A DNA stretch of 64,000 nucleotides from Flammeovirgaceae bacterium SG7u.111. Lineage in GTDB: Bacteria; Bacteroidota; Bacteroidia; Cytophagales; Flammeovirgaceae. Positions 29,555 to 40,202 of this stretch are shown in pieces. The DNA is taken from contig CP139021.1 in assembly GCA_034044135.1 (NCBI GenBank), forward strand, positions 6,424,001-6,488,000, read 5' to 3'. The number at the start of each line of letters is the position of its first letter. The stretch's first letter is position 1. The translations under genes and the position numbers were made by a program. The notes under the pieces are model-generated. The model had not been told where the DNA came from and did not search any database. It was given only the letters and a program-made list of their open reading frames with translations.

Positions 29555-30013
29555 ATGCGCTCACCTGAAATAGATAAACTATACGATACTTACAGAAGGG
29601 TAAAAGTTTGCAAAGTTAATAATGAGCAATTTGGAACATTAGTCCTTTTTTTCCCAGCATTGCTAGTTGTTGCTTGCGATGGAGTGGTAGATGATGAGGA
29701 ATGGGTTTATGTTAAATACTTGTCAAAATTCATTGCGGACACCTTTAAAGACCAGCTTTCAGAAGAAGAAATTGCCGCTCTGCAAGAAAGTATGTTTGCC
29801 GAATTGGAGTTTTTAACTAAGTATTTATCAGACTGGGAGCAGAAGTTTTTGAAAGTATTGAAAGAGTATTTAGCCCATAACTCTCATGTAAAAGAAGATG
29901 TGGTTGACATCTTACACATGTTTGCTGAAGCTTCAGAGGGAGAGTCTGATGAAGAAGAAGCTAAAATTGAAGAGTTGACAAATTATCTCGAGTTGTCTGA
30001 GATAAACATCTAA
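29555..30013 (+). CDS. TerB-like all-helical acidic protein
   Basis: 152 residues, no signal peptide. Helical throughout, with VVACDGVVDDEEWVYVKYLS resembling the 'aDG.v...E' signature of TerB-type domains, and a very acidic C terminus (ASEGESDEEEAKIEELTNY). TerB-like domains occur in stress-response and metal-related proteins; no other Ter-stress genes are next to it (the TerC-family gene at 42242 is unrelated in sequence). Assignment to TerB is tentative. Monocistronic, followed by a strong terminator. Confidence 0.65.
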   Translation: MRSPEIDKLYDTYRRVKVCKVNNEQFGTLVLFFPALLVVACDGVVDDEEWVYVKYLSKFIADTFKDQLSEEEIAALQESMFAELEFLTKYLSDWEQKFLKVLKEYLAHNSHVKEDVVDILHMFAEASEGESDEEEAKIEELTNYLELSEINI

Positions 30014-30053
30014 AGACCCGTTTATACATAAGTATAATACTTAAAATAGAGTA

Positions 30054-30083
30054 AAAAGAGAGGTGCTTCACCTCTCTTTTTTT
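30054..30083 (+). terminator. Intrinsic terminator after the 29555 gene
   Basis: AAAAGAGAGG (30054-30063) pairs with CCTCTCTTTT (30071-30080), followed by further T. Confidence 0.9.
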
Positions 30084-30234
30084 TGTACTAACCCTTTCTA
30101 AAACAGCTATTACTGCCCATTTAAATACTATTGCAAAAAAGAAGCATTTCTGGAAAACCCAAACTTTAACCTAATTTTTCAATCGGATTGTGAATAAAAA
30201 CAGATTAAAAAGTTAGATTAATCGTAAGCAATCC

Positions 30235-30242
30235 TATTTTTG
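30235..30242 (+). promoter_or_regulatory. -7 element upstream of asnB
   Basis: TATTTTTG matches TAnnTTTG, 30 bp before the ATG at 30273. The predicted start lies downstream of an alternative ATG at 30240, supporting the later start. Confidence 0.5.
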
Positions 30243-30272
30243 ATTCATCGACCTAACCTATTAGTATATCCT

Positions 30273-32156
30273 ATGTGTGGAATAGCAGGATTTGTTTCTA
30301 ATTCATTTTCCAAATCAGATTTGGTAGGCATGACGGACCTCATTAAGCATAGAGGCCCTGATAGCGATGGTTTCTTTTATGATGAAAAGAAACATGTCGG
30401 GCTTGGCCACCGGAGGTTAAGTATCATTGACTTGAGCAATGCAGCCAACCAACCTTTCTACTCCGAAAATAGCCGGTATGTAATGGTTTATAACGGAGAA
30501 GTGTATAACTTCAAAGAAGTTGGCAACCAAATTTTGGCAAATAAGGGTAACGAACCTATACCCCACTCCTTCAAAACCCACTCTGATACAGAAGTACTCA
30601 TTGAAGCTTTTGCAATGTGGGGTACTATGAAACTACCCGAAAAACTGAATGGCATGTTTGCTTTTGCCATTTACGATAAAACAGAGGAAAGACTCTTCCT
30701 TTTTAGAGACCGAGTAGGAATTAAGCCTCTTTATTATTTCCACCGCGAAGGAGAAATAGCATTTGCATCCGAGTTAAAATCACTTGTGAAACTCTTGAAA
30801 GGCAAAAGAAAGCTCACGATCAACCAAAGTGCTATCCACCAGTTTCTTTACCTTGGATATGTACCAGGTGAACAAACCATCTACAATGAAATATCGAAAT
30901 TCCCAGCAGGGCATTGCGGCATTTTTGATAAGGGAAAATTGCACCTAGAGCAATACTGGAGTCCTGAAAAAATCATCAGAAATGAAACTACCACAAATGA
31001 GGAAAAGGGAATCAAACAACTGGATGAACTGTTAACTAAATCGGTAGAGCGAAGAATGATCGCCGATGTGCCTTTGGGTACTTTCCTAAGCGGAGGAGTT
31101 GATTCAAGCGTGGTTACTTCCATTGCTCAAAAACTAAGCGACAGGTCCATTAATACATTTTCCATTGGTTTTAAAGAAGCAAAATTTAATGAAAGTGAGT
31201 GGGCGGAAAAAGTCGCAAAGCACTTGGGTACAGAGCATCATCCCTTTCTTCTTTCTGAAAAAGATGCTATCGAACGGGTTGATTTAATCACTAAATCCTA
31301 TGACCAACCTTTTGCCGACGCCTCGGCAGTACCGACCATGCTGGTCTCTGAAATGGCTCGTAAGCACGTAACAGTAGCACTTTCTGGCGATGGAGGAGAT
31401 GAACTTTTTATGGGCTACGGTATGTATCAATGGGCAAAAAGGCTTTCTAAACCACACATTAAATATGGTTCTCCATTTTTAAAACTTGGGCTTTCTCTTT
31501 CTCCCAAAAGCAGAGACCAACGAGCTGCCTGGATGTTTGCTTGGAAAAACTCTCAACGAATAAAAAGCCATACCTTTTCACAAGAACAATATTTCTTTTC
31601 GGAAAAAGAGCTGAGCAAAATACTGAAAAATACTCCTGAAGAATTACAATGGATAGATGAAGGCTTTGGGAAATTGAACAGAAGCCTTTATTCTGATGAG
31701 CAGCAAGCTCTTTTCGATCTTAAAAATTACTTAAAAGATGACCTACTTGTAAAAGTAGATATTGCATCTATGCTTCATTCCCTTGAAGTTAGGGTCCCCC
31801 TACTCGATCACAAAGTAATCTCATTTGCACTCAACCTTCATAAAGATCTGAAGTGGAAAAACAGTACTAGTAAATACCTTCTCAAAGAGGTTTTGGCGAA
31901 ATATATTCCTCAAGAGCTCATCAATAGACCCAAGTGGGGCTTTGGGATTCCATTAGGCAATTGGCTCAAAGCTGACTTAAAATATTTGATAGATGAATAT
32001 CTTAATCCAGAGATAATTGGAGACTATGGAATAGTAGAACCTGCTATAGTAGAGAAACTCAAACGTGCCTTTTTTGAAAAAGGAAAGGATTACTTATACA
32101 ATAGACTTTGGGCATTGGTCATTCTCCACAAGTGGTTAAAAGAGAATGAAGCTTAG
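30273..32156 (+). CDS. asnB: Asparagine synthase (glutamine-hydrolysing)
   Basis: 627 residues from the ATG at 30273, which places Cys at position 2 (MCGIAGFVS) so that Met removal exposes the N-terminal nucleophile of the glutaminase domain; the upstream ATG at 30240 would block it. Glutaminase motifs: IKHRGPDSDG, LGHRRLSIIDLS, YNGEVYNF. Synthetase domain: ATP pyrophosphatase loop FLSGGVDSS and ALSGDGGDELFMGYG. Makes Asn from Asp, Gln and ATP. Long AsnB-like members also occur in polysaccharide loci where they amidate sugar acids; here its neighbours are housekeeping genes. Confidence 0.92.
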   Translation: MCGIAGFVSNSFSKSDLVGMTDLIKHRGPDSDGFFYDEKKHVGLGHRRLSIIDLSNAANQPFYSENSRYVMVYNGEVYNFKEVGNQILANKGNEPIPHSFKTHSDTEVLIEAFAMWGTMKLPEKLNGMFAFAIYDKTEERLFLFRDRVGIKPLYYFHREGEIAFASELKSLVKLLKGKRKLTINQSAIHQFLYLGYVPGEQTIYNEISKFPAGHCGIFDKGKLHLEQYWSPEKIIRNETTTNEEKGIKQLDELLTKSVERRMIADVPLGTFLSGGVDSSVVTSIAQKLSDRSINTFSIGFKEAKFNESEWAEKVAKHLGTEHHPFLLSEKDAIERVDLITKSYDQPFADASAVPTMLVSEMARKHVTVALSGDGGDELFMGYGMYQWAKRLSKPHIKYGSPFLKLGLSLSPKSRDQRAAWMFAWKNSQRIKSHTFSQEQYFFSEKELSKILKNTPEELQWIDEGFGKLNRSLYSDEQQALFDLKNYLKDDLLVKVDIASMLHSLEVRVPLLDHKVISFALNLHKDLKWKNSTSKYLLKEVLAKYIPQELINRPKWGFGIPLGNWLKADLKYLIDEYLNPEIIGDYGIVEPAIVEKLKRAFFEKGKDYLYNRLWALVILHKWLKENEA

Positions 32157-32206
32157 AAAAAAGAAAGCTAATTGCTAAAAAACTCTGTAGCCTAGCTACC
32201 AAAAAC

Positions 32207-32240
32207 AAAAAACCACTTGTCAGCTGACAAGTGGTTTTTT
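32207..32240. terminator. Bidirectional terminator shared by asnB and rpoC
   Basis: A near-perfect palindrome: AACCACTTGTCAG pairs with CTGACAAGTGGTT, flanked by A-run and T-run, between two converging genes. Confidence 0.92.
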
Positions 32241-32279
32241 AATTCAAATAGCGTTATTTTTTTTATGTTTTCAGGAAAC

Positions 32280-35200
32280 TTAGTCCTGCAACTCTCGGTC
32301 AGTTCTGAAACGTTCCTTAGAATCCAATAGCGCTTCATATTCATCCATTGAAGCTACTCTTGCACCTTGGAACTTCCTGATTCCTGTACCTGCAGGGATT
32401 AAGTGTCCAACAATTACGTTTTCTTTCAGACCGTTCAATTGGTCCATCTTACCTCTAATAGCAGCCTCACTCAAGACCTTAGTAGTCTCTTGGAAAGATG
32501 CGGCAGAGATAAAGCTGGTAGTATCCAACGATGCCTGCGTAATACCTTGAAGGTTCGGTCTTGATACTGCTGGTTGAGCATCTCTCACCTTCACAATATT
32601 CAAATCACGACGCTTCAAGTTAGAGTTTTCGTCTCTCAACTGTCTTGCCGAGACGATCATTCCAGGGCGCATTGTAGCAGAATCACCTGCTTCAGTCACC
32701 ACCTTCTTGTCCAATATCTGATCATTGGTTTCCCTAAACGTGAACTTGTCCACATTTTGGTTATTCAAGAAGATAGTATCACCACTATCAACAATCATTA
32801 CTTTCTGCATCATCTGCCTAACGATCACTTCAATGTGCTTATCATTGATACCCACACCTTGCAATCTATAAACATCCTGAATCTCGTTTACCAAGTATTC
32901 TTGAACCGCTGTTGGACCTTTAATAGCAAGAATATCAGATGGTGTAATCGCTCCATCAGAAAGAGGCATACCTGCTTTCACAAAGTCATTTTCTTGTACA
33001 AGAATATGTTTTGAAAGATTCACCAAGTATCTTTTCTTCACACCTTCTTTAGACTCTACAAAGATCTCACGGTTACCACGCTTAATAGCGCCATAAGAAA
33101 CAATACCATCAATCTCACTTACTACAGCTGGGTTAGATGGGTTACGTGCTTCAAACAACTCAGTTACCCTCGGCAGACCACCCGTAATATCCCTGTTTTT
33201 GCTTATTGCTCGAGGGATTTTCACAAGAATCTGACCTGCGGTCACTTTTTCACCATCTTCTACTGCTAAGTGGGCATCAACAGGAATGTTACTACTTACA
33301 CTTTCCCCATCATCTGAAACAATGATCAACGTTGGGTTTTTCGCTTTATCTTTAGTTTCAATGATTACTTTTTCACGGTGTCCAGTCTGCTCATCATACT
33401 CCTCACGGTAAGTGATACCTTCTTCAATAGCTTCAAATTCTACGTGACCGTTGAATTGAGAAAGGATAACAGCATTAAATGGATCCCAGAAACAGATAGT
33501 ATCACCTTTCTCGACCATTGCACCTTCAGGTACTTTTAGGAAAGAGCCGTATGGCAAGTGATTGTTAATTAAGGTTCTACCTTCTTTATCAACAACTTTT
33601 ACCTCACTAGTACGTGACATTACTACATCTAACTCTTCCCCTTCAGGACCTTTAGATGGTACAGAACGTAACTCTTCGTAAACAACCTTACCGGCAAATT
33701 TTGCTCTGATACTTGCATCTACAGCAATGTTCGATGCCGTACCACCAACGTGGAATGTACGTAGCGTAAGCTGAGTACCTGGCTCACCAATTGATTGAGC
33801 TGCGATAACACCAACAGCCTCACCATTTTGAACAGGATTACCCGAAGCAAGGTTGCGACCGTAGCACAAGGCACAAACACCTTTTCTCGTCTCACAAGTA
33901 AGTACTGAACGTATTTCTACAGCTTCAATAACTGTTTCTTTATCAATATAAGCAGCGATGTCTTCTGTTACCTCTTCGCCAGAAGCCACAATAAGTTCGT
34001 CCTCATTAAGCGGGTTATATACATCATGTACAGAAACTCTACCTACTATTCTCTCAGCCAATGGCTCAATAACATCATCGTTATCTTTAAGAGCCTCTAC
34101 TGTGATACCTCTTAAAGTACCGCAATCATGCTCAGTAACAACTACATCTTGCGCTACATCAACTAGCCTACGAGTAAGGTAACCAGCATCGGCAGTTTTA
34201 AGAGCCGTATCTGCCAAACCTTTCCTCGCACCGTGAGTAGAGATAAAGTACTCTAGTACATCTAGCCCTTCTTTAAAGTTTGAAAGAATTGGGTTTTCGA
34301 TGATTTCACCAACAGAACCTTGAAGGTTTTTCTGTGGTTTTGCCATCAAGCCCCTCATGCCTCCAAGCTGCCTAATTTGCTCCCTAGAACCCCTTGCTCC
34401 AGAGTGCATCATCATATAAATAGAGTTGAAACCTTGTTGGTCATGCTCCATCTGATTCATCAGCGTAGCAGTCAGCCTCATGTTTACTTTCGTCCAAATA
34501 TCAATAACTTGGTTATAACGCTCATTATCAGTGATAAGCCCCATCTGATAGTTAGCAGTAACTGTCTCTACGTCTTCCTTAGCACCTACAATCAAGCTTT
34601 CCTTTTCTTCTGGAATAACAATTTCATCCAGACCGAAAGAAAGACCACCACTATATGCCATTCCAAAACCTAAGCCCTTGATATCATCCAAGAACTTGGC
34701 AGTTTTTGCCATACCCACAATCTTAAAGATTCGAGCAATAATTTTTTGGAGTGCTTTTTTGCTAAGAAGCTCATTTACATAACCCACTTCTTCGGGTACA
34801 AACTCATTGAAAAGTACTCTACCCGCTACAGTTTCTATGATTTCAGTACTAAGCTCACCTGTTTTATCATTACGAACTTTCGTTCTGATCTTGATATTAG
34901 CATGCTTAGATACCCTTCCCTCATTAATAGCAATAGTAGCTTCATCAGCACCATAGAAAGTAAGACCTTCACCTGGCACCTCTTCTTCAGGAGTTGTCCT
35001 TTTACCTTTAGAGAGATAATAAAGACCTAATACCATATCCTGAGAAGGTACCGTAATCGGTGCTCCGTTAGCAGGGTTCAATATATTGTGTGAAGCTAGC
35101 ATTAGCAATGATGCCTCTAGCACAGCTTCGTGACCTAGTGGTACGTGTACCGCCATTTGGTCACCATCAAAATCGGCGTTAAATGCAGTACAAACAAGTG

Positions 35201-36593
35201 GATGTAACTGGATAGCTTTACCCTCAATAAGCTTAGGCTGGAATGCTTGAATACCAAGCCTGTGAAGCGTAGGAGCCCTGTTCAAGAGAACTGGATGACC
35301 TTTCAAGACGTTTTCCAAAATATCCCAAACTACAGGATCTTTGCGGTCTACAATTTTCTTTGCAGACTTCACTGTTTTCACAATACCCCTCTCAATCAGT
35401 TTCCTGATTATAAAAGGCTTGAACAGCTCAGCAGCCATGTTTTTAGGAAGGCCACACTCGTGGAGTTTCAATTCAGGACCTACTACGATCACCGAACGAC
35501 CAGAGTAATCGACCCTTTTACCCAACAAGTTTTGACGGAAACGACCTTGCTTACCTTTGAGCATGTCACTCAATGATTTCAATGGACGGTTACCATCAGC
35601 CCTTACAGCGTTGACTTTACGAGAGTTGTCAAACAATGAATCTACCGCTTCTTGAAGCATCCTTTTCTCATTTCGAAGGATTACCTCAGGAGCTTTAATA
35701 TCTATAAGCCTTTTCAAACGGTTGTTACGAATAATAACACGTCTGTAAAGGTCATTTAAATCTGAAGTTGCAAAACGACCTCCATCCAATGGAACTAGTG
35801 GACGAAGTTCTGGTGGGATAACCGGTACCATTCTGATAACCATCCACTCAGGGCGGTTCTCGATACGAGTCCTAGCATCCCTAAATGCTTCTACTACTTT
35901 CAAACGCTTCAACGCCTCAGCTTTACGCTGTTGCGAAGTATCATTGGCAGCACTATCTCTCAAGCTATAAGAAAGCTCATCGAGATTGATACGGCTCAAC
36001 AACATTTCTAGAGACTCTGCACCCATCTTAGCGATGAACTTGTTAGGATCGTCGTCGTCGAGAAGTTGGTTCTCCCTAGGCAGTTTATCCAAGATATCAA
36101 GGTACTCATCCTCAGTCAAGAAGTCGAGGTAGTTGATACCATCTTCAGCTTTTATACCAGCTTGGATTACCACATAACGCTCGTAGTAAATGATTTGGTC
36201 AAGTTTTTTGGTAGGCAAGCCTAGCAAATAACCGATTTTATTAGGCAGGGAACGGAAATACCAAATGTGAGCTACAGGAACTACAAGTTGAATATGACCC
36301 ATCCTTTCCCTTCTTACCTTCTTCTCGGTCACTTCAACACCACACCTGTCACAGATGATACCTTTGTACCTAATTCGCTTATATTTCCCACAATGACATT
36401 CCCAGTCTTTTACTGGTCCAAAAATTCGCTCACAGAACAATCCGCCCATCTCAGGCTTGTAAGTCCTATAGTTGATAGTTTCGGGCTGTGTTACCTCTCC
36501 ATGAGAGCTTTCCAGAATAGACTCGGGGGATGCTAAACTAATGGTGACTTTTGTAAAGTCATTGGTGATTTTTTTATTCTTCTTAAACGCCAT
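32280..36593 (-). CDS. rpoC: DNA-directed RNA polymerase subunit beta'
   Basis: 1437 residues from ATG at 36593 ([13 protein letters not shown]), with AGGA-like ribosome-binding sequence just upstream; an in-frame ATG at 36632 lies upstream of the -7 element and is rejected. Motifs: N-terminal zinc site CHCGKYKRI...ICDRCGVEV, the Mg-binding [12 protein letters not shown], and a C-terminal zinc site [16 protein letters not shown]. Catalytic subunit of RNA polymerase. Unusually, rpoB is not upstream: the 534 bp before rpoC are non-coding and then a TauE/SafE gene reads away. rpoC therefore has its own promoter region and is not in the usual rplKAJL-rpoBC operon. Confidence 0.98.
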   Translation of the reverse strand: MAFKKNKKITNDFTKVTISLASPESILESSHGEVTQPETINYRTYKPEMGGLFCERIFGPVKDWECHCGKYKRIRYKGIICDRCGVEVTEKKVRRERMGHIQLVVPVAHIWYFRSLPNKIGYLLGLPTKKLDQIIYYERYVVIQAGIKAEDGINYLDFLTEDEYLDILDKLPRENQLLDDDDPNKFIAKMGAESLEMLLSRINLDELSYSLRDSAANDTSQQRKAEALKRLKVVEAFRDARTRIENRPEWMVIRMVPVIPPELRPLVPLDGGRFATSDLNDLYRRVIIRNNRLKRLIDIKAPEVILRNEKRMLQEAVDSLFDNSRKVNAVRADGNRPLKSLSDMLKGKQGRFRQNLLGKRVDYSGRSVIVVGPELKLHECGLPKNMAAELFKPFIIRKLIERGIVKTVKSAKKIVDRKDPVVWDILENVLKGHPVLLNRAPTLHRLGIQAFQPKLIEGKAIQLHPLVCTAFNADFDGDQMAVHVPLGHEAVLEASLLMLASHNILNPANGAPITVPSQDMVLGLYYLSKGKRTTPEEEVPGEGLTFYGADEATIAINEGRVSKHANIKIRTKVRNDKTGELSTEIIETVAGRVLFNEFVPEEVGYVNELLSKKALQKIIARIFKIVGMAKTAKFLDDIKGLGFGMAYSGGLSFGLDEIVIPEEKESLIVGAKEDVETVTANYQMGLITDNERYNQVIDIWTKVNMRLTATLMNQMEHDQQGFNSIYMMMHSGARGSREQIRQLGGMRGLMAKPQKNLQGSVGEIIENPILSNFKEGLDVLEYFISTHGARKGLADTALKTADAGYLTRRLVDVAQDVVVTEHDCGTLRGITVEALKDNDDVIEPLAERIVGRVSVHDVYNPLNEDELIVASGEEVTEDIAAYIDKETVIEAVEIRSVLTCETRKGVCALCYGRNLASGNPVQNGEAVGVIAAQSIGEPGTQLTLRTFHVGGTASNIAVDASIRAKFAGKVVYEELRSVPSKGPEGEELDVVMSRTSEVKVVDKEGRTLINNHLPYGSFLKVPEGAMVEKGDTICFWDPFNAVILSQFNGHVEFEAIEEGITYREEYDEQTGHREKVIIETKDKAKNPTLIIVSDDGESVSSNIPVDAHLAVEDGEKVTAGQILVKIPRAISKNRDITGGLPRVTELFEARNPSNPAVVSEIDGIVSYGAIKRGNREIFVESKEGVKKRYLVNLSKHILVQENDFVKAGMPLSDGAITPSDILAIKGPTAVQEYLVNEIQDVYRLQGVGINDKHIEVIVRQMMQKVMIVDSGDTIFLNNQNVDKFTFRETNDQILDKKVVTEAGDSATMRPGMIVSARQLRDENSNLKRRDLNIVKVRDAQPAVSRPNLQGITQASLDTTSFISAASFQETTKVLSEAAIRGKMDQLNGLKENVIVGHLIPAGTGIRKFQGARVASMDEYEALLDSKERFRTDRELQD

Positions 36594-36618
36594 TTGAAGC
36601 TTCCTTTTTTTTGAACTT

Positions 36619-36627
36619 GCAAATATA
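36619..36627 (-). promoter_or_regulatory. -7 element of rpoC (proximal)
   Basis: Minus-strand TATATTTGC, a perfect TAnnTTTGC, 26 bp before the rpoC ATG. The upstream TTTG is not at consensus spacing. Confidence 0.6.
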
Positions 36628-36667
36628 GACAATTAATAATTATTTACTAAACCAATAGTTTGAATTC

Positions 36668-36676
36668 GCAAATTTA
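36668..36676 (-). promoter_or_regulatory. -7 element of rpoC (distal)
   Basis: Minus-strand TAAATTTGC, a second perfect -7 match 49 bp further upstream, suggesting tandem promoters for a stand-alone rpoC. Confidence 0.45.
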
Positions 36677-37127
36677 TTTTGCTTTTTTTTCTTACCATTG
36701 TTTATACAAAAATTCCAAAAACCAGATCATACACCTGATTTGCAATACAATAGCTGAGTATAATATATTTATAAAAAATTGGGTGAGTTATAATGACCAG
36801 TCGGGACATCCTTATAAATTCTCCTTTCAAAAAATGAATTTGCCATGAGGAACAAAAAGTGGAAGTTGCTCAACAGGCTATTCGGGCAAGGATAGTTTTT
36901 ATGCATAGTGAGATTTATGTGAAGGGATAAAAGAATAAGACTGGATTGCCTTAATATAGCATTTTTTATCTGCTTCCACAAAGCATTGCCAAATTTTATT
37001 ATGAAAAAAGAAGTAAACCTCCATTTTGCCCCTTTTTTTGTGAAATCAACCCAATGTTTTTAGTATTGCAGGCTTTAAATACACCAGTTAAACTATAACC
37101 TCACGCTATCTATCAACAGCTCTCGTC

Positions 37128-37886
37128 ATGAACGAATTCTTCCAAATCACTCAATTCCAAGGAGCTCTTGTGCTTATTTGCGGTCTGCTCATCGGACTGT
37201 CAAAATCAGGGGTGCGGGGTGCAGGAATGATTGTTGTCCCCATAATGGCAAGTATATATGGAGGAAAATTATCTTCTGGTGTGGTATTGCCTATGCTTTC
37301 ATTTGCCGACCTTTTCGCCGTTATGTATTACAATAGGCACGCTGAATGGAAGTACGTTTGGAAACTGTTACCTTGGACAATGGCAGGCATTGGGATTGGC
37401 GTAGTAACAGGAGAAGCTGTTTCGGACGTAGTGTTCAAGCAGCTAATCGGTGCTATTGTTATAGTTGGGCTAGGCATTATGGTCTGGCAAGATATAAAAA
37501 GAAAGAAAAGCAGTAGTATTAGCATTCCTGACGCTTGGTATTATTCTGCCCTTTTTGGATTAGCCGGAGGCTTTTCTACCATGATAGGCAATTCTGCTGG
37601 GGCAATTATGGCAATTTACTTACTATCCATGCACTTGCCCAAAAACTCATTTATAGGTACAGGCGCATGGTTTTTTCTCATTGTCAATCTTTCCAAAATC
37701 CCGTTCCACGCCCTAGTTTGGAAAACAATCACCCTCGAAACTCTTACATTTAACCTTACACTCACACCTCTTATAGCAGTTGGAGCATTTATTGGCATAA
37801 AAGTGGTCAAAAAAATCCCAGAGCGACCTTACCGTATTTTTGTCATTTGCATCACCTTTCTCTCCTCTGTGTTACTTTTCATCTAG
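37128..37886 (+). CDS. TauE/SafE family membrane transporter
   Basis: 252 residues, about eight hydrophobic helices (ALVLICGLLIGLSKSGVRGAG, QLIGAIVIVGLGIMVW, IFVICITFLSSVLLFI) and the internal repeat of the family, including the conserved SK.G and GGFSTMIGNSAGAIM segments. Family members export or take up small sulfur-containing or organic anions (sulfite, sulfoacetate, taurine-derived). Substrate unknown here. The 3' end overlaps the converging glycosyltransferase by 4 bp. Confidence 0.88.
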   Translation: MNEFFQITQFQGALVLICGLLIGLSKSGVRGAGMIVVPIMASIYGGKLSSGVVLPMLSFADLFAVMYYNRHAEWKYVWKLLPWTMAGIGIGVVTGEAVSDVVFKQLIGAIVIVGLGIMVWQDIKRKKSSSISIPDAWYYSALFGLAGGFSTMIGNSAGAIMAIYLLSMHLPKNSFIGTGAWFFLIVNLSKIPFHALVWKTITLETLTFNLTLTPLIAVGAFIGIKVVKKIPERPYRIFVICITFLSSVLLFI

Positions 37887-38953
37887 CTCAGGTCAAAAAG
37901 TGACAAAAAATTTGAAGTATTTGATTTAACCGAGTAGTGGTCTTCTATCTTTTTTCTTGCCTCTGCCCCCATCTGCTTTCTCAGTTCAGGAGAAGCAAGA
38001 AGTTTAGATAATTTTTCATACCATTCCTCGGGATGTTCACAGATAAACCCATTCACTCCATCATCCACAATCTTGGTATTTACACCAACAGGTGATACAA
38101 TAGCAGGAATACCTAATGCCATATACTGCAAAGCCTTAAATCCACACTTTCCGTTTGCCCAAATATCATCCGTAAGTGGCATTACCCCCACATTAAACTG
38201 GAGCAAATCCTCAATCTCAGATTCTTTCTTCCAAGGAATAAACTTAAAAGATTCCAAGTCGAACTTTGGTGCCTCATTGGAAATCATTTGAAACTCGAAT
38301 TCGAAATCTTGCTCCAACCCTCCAAGGATAGGCACTAGCTCTTGAAGGTATTTTGCAGTAGTGAGCGTCCCTGTCCAACCAATAATCGGCTTTTCAGCAG
38401 CTTGCGGGTTTACCTTATTGTGGTAATGTTCGGTATCAATAGTAGTAGGGTTGCACACAACCGACCGATTATATTCTGAAGCTTTACTTACCAAATAATC
38501 ATTCCCTGCGCTCACTTTATAACTCCATTTCATAATGGAATAGACCTTTTGGTAAAACTTGAGCCAGTGAAAACGAGCATTATGCTCAGAATAATTCGGC
38601 AACCAAATAGCATCATCAAAATCATAGATGATTTTCTTCCTAAAGACTTTGGCAATAAGCCATTCGAAAATGGGAGGTCCAATGTGAGAAGCCTCTCGAT
38701 GGATAAATACAAAGTCATATTTCCCAAGCTGTGGCAATAAAGCAAGCCTACGAAGAAAGGCAAAAACAATCCCTAATGCTTTTTGAACAAAATACCCTGG
38801 CTTATGAAGAATCCCCCAAGTTTGTTCGCTGATAAAGGGCTCGTAGTCATAAGCAATACCTTTTTCATCAAAGAGGTACAAATACTGCTCAAACCTAAAC
38901 CGTTGCGAAGGGGCTTCACCTTTGGGATAAGGCGCCAAGATCAAAATCCTCAT
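37883..38953 (-). CDS. GT-B glycosyltransferase (GT4-like)
   Basis: 356 residues. N-terminal MRILILAPYPKGEAPSQRFR, then IIYDFDDAIW, GWTGTLTTAKYL at the domain junction, and the C-terminal donor-site motif NGKCGFKALQYMALGIPAIVSPVG with a trailing GVNGFICEHPEEWYEKL. This is the GT4/GT1-type nucleotide-sugar site in which K/E-rich 'E..a.g.P.v' is partly altered (FKALQYM instead of E). Cytosolic, likely acts on a lipid- or glycan-linked acceptor. It is 13 bp downstream of a sugar epimerase gene on the same strand: a two-gene operon, separate from the main polysaccharide cluster. Confidence 0.88.
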   Translation of the reverse strand: MRILILAPYPKGEAPSQRFRFEQYLYLFDEKGIAYDYEPFISEQTWGILHKPGYFVQKALGIVFAFLRRLALLPQLGKYDFVFIHREASHIGPPIFEWLIAKVFRKKIIYDFDDAIWLPNYSEHNARFHWLKFYQKVYSIMKWSYKVSAGNDYLVSKASEYNRSVVCNPTTIDTEHYHNKVNPQAAEKPIIGWTGTLTTAKYLQELVPILGGLEQDFEFEFQMISNEAPKFDLESFKFIPWKKESEIEDLLQFNVGVMPLTDDIWANGKCGFKALQYMALGIPAIVSPVGVNTKIVDDGVNGFICEHPEEWYEKLSKLLASPELRKQMGAEARKKIEDHYSVKSNTSNFLSLFDLS

Positions 38954-38966
38954 TTCCAGTCTTAAT

Positions 38967-39893
38967 TCAGCTAAAGTTCCCCGTATCCAACACTCGTTTT
39001 ATCCCTTGCTCCAGCGGCAACATTTCTCTACCTAGCAGCTCTTTCATCTTAGATATATCAGGTTGTCTTCTGCTCATATCGCCTTCAGCCAATGGTGGCA
39101 GATGAATCAGCTTAGAACTCGATCCGGTAATGTCAACTATCAATTCTGCAAGCTGCTTAATGGTCACAAGATTATCGCTACCTATATTGGCTACATCATC
39201 TAGCACCTTGTTCTGGATAAGCGCGTTTACCGTAGCATCAATATTATCGTCTACATAGCAGAAAGTTCGAGTTTGACTACCATCGCCATATATTGTGATA
39301 TCTTCATTGTGAAGTGCCGCTTTTAGAAATTTGGACATCACAAAATCAGTGCTTTGCTTTGGACCGTAGGTATTGAAAAAGCGAAATATGGTGTAATCCA
39401 AGCCAAACTCTTTTTTGTATGACTTACAATAAGCTTCGCCTATATTTTTGACTATTGCGTAAGGAAGGCGGGAATTGAGTGGAGTAGTGAGTTCATTTTG
39501 CGGAAGCTCTACAGGTTCGCCATACACTTCGGAAGACGAGGAATAGAATACTCGCTTAACACCTGTATTTTTGCACAAGTCCAATACATTTTTAATCCCT
39601 TGCACATCATTGAGCACCATTACCGGATTATCCAAAGTACGCTTCACCCCAACCACAGCGGCATAATGAAACACATAATCGAACCGATAGGCAGTCATCA
39701 CAGGCGCAATGTCGTAGTAATTGTTCACATCGCACTTTACAAACTTACACCTTTTATTATCAGGGACTTTAGACAAATCCCCTGTAAGAAGGTTATCTAC
39801 CAACACTAATTTATTTTCAGGATTTTCTAACAATTTGTCTGCTAAAGAACTTGGAATAAAGCCAGCTCCTCCCGTAATCAATATTCTACTCAT
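38967..39893 (-). CDS. NAD-dependent sugar epimerase/dehydratase (extended SDR)
   Basis: 308 residues. Rossmann N terminus ILITGGAGFIPSSLADKL, in which the usual GFIGSHL is GFIPSSL (third glycine replaced by Pro). Catalytic residues: SSSSEVYGEP and the Y-x-x-x-K pair in LPYAIVKNIGEAY. RFFNTYGPKQ and DGSQTRTFCYVDD are typical of UDP-glucose 4-epimerase, UDP-xylose synthase and dTDP-glucose dehydratase relatives; the exact product cannot be fixed. Pairs with the neighbouring glycosyltransferase. Confidence 0.88.
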   Translation of the reverse strand: MSRILITGGAGFIPSSLADKLLENPENKLVLVDNLLTGDLSKVPDNKRCKFVKCDVNNYYDIAPVMTAYRFDYVFHYAAVVGVKRTLDNPVMVLNDVQGIKNVLDLCKNTGVKRVFYSSSSEVYGEPVELPQNELTTPLNSRLPYAIVKNIGEAYCKSYKKEFGLDYTIFRFFNTYGPKQSTDFVMSKFLKAALHNEDITIYGDGSQTRTFCYVDDNIDATVNALIQNKVLDDVANIGSDNLVTIKQLAELIVDITGSSSKLIHLPPLAEGDMSRRQPDISKMKELLGREMLPLEQGIKRVLDTGNFS

Positions 39894-40202
39894 CGTTTTT
39901 CAATTGTAGTTTATAAAAGCATCCGGTCTAAGGGTATCTTTTGAAATACACAGGCAAACCTCCCTGCAGTTTCATACTAAAAAGTACTTCTAAGAAAAAA
40001 CTCGCCCAACGGTTTACTTTATTCTTCCCCAAATTTAGGCTTATAAAAAAAGGAAAAACAAAATTCATCCGCAACTTTATTTTATATAGGAAGGCTGTTC
40101 CTATATGTAATGTGTGCACATAGTGTTTTACCTAAAAATAAATCATTGAACCCTAGGGTAATTCGAGCATATTTTGGTTATTTGCGGAAAAAATCTGATG
40201 CT

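Larger units (their letters stand above)
36594..37127. other. 534-bp divergent region between rpoC and the TauE/SafE gene
   Basis: Contains the rpoC promoter candidates and otherwise no convincing gene: the short frames at 36660-36848 (plus) and 36769-36981 (minus) look random. No remnant of rpoB is recognisable in any frame. A run around 36780-36920 is less AT-rich than its surroundings but encodes nothing I recognise. Confidence 0.6.

Noticed and set aside
32574..36536. Several plus-strand frames of 70-146 codons across rpoC
   Set aside because: All are antisense to rpoC and lack any domain; expected by chance opposite a long conserved gene.
36594..36632. 13-residue N-terminal extension of rpoC
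   Set aside because: Lies upstream of the -7 element at 36619-36627 and is not part of the conserved protein.
36633..37127. Possible rpoB remnant or insertion sequence upstream of rpoC
   Set aside because: No rpoB or transposase motif in any frame, and no flanking inverted repeats found.
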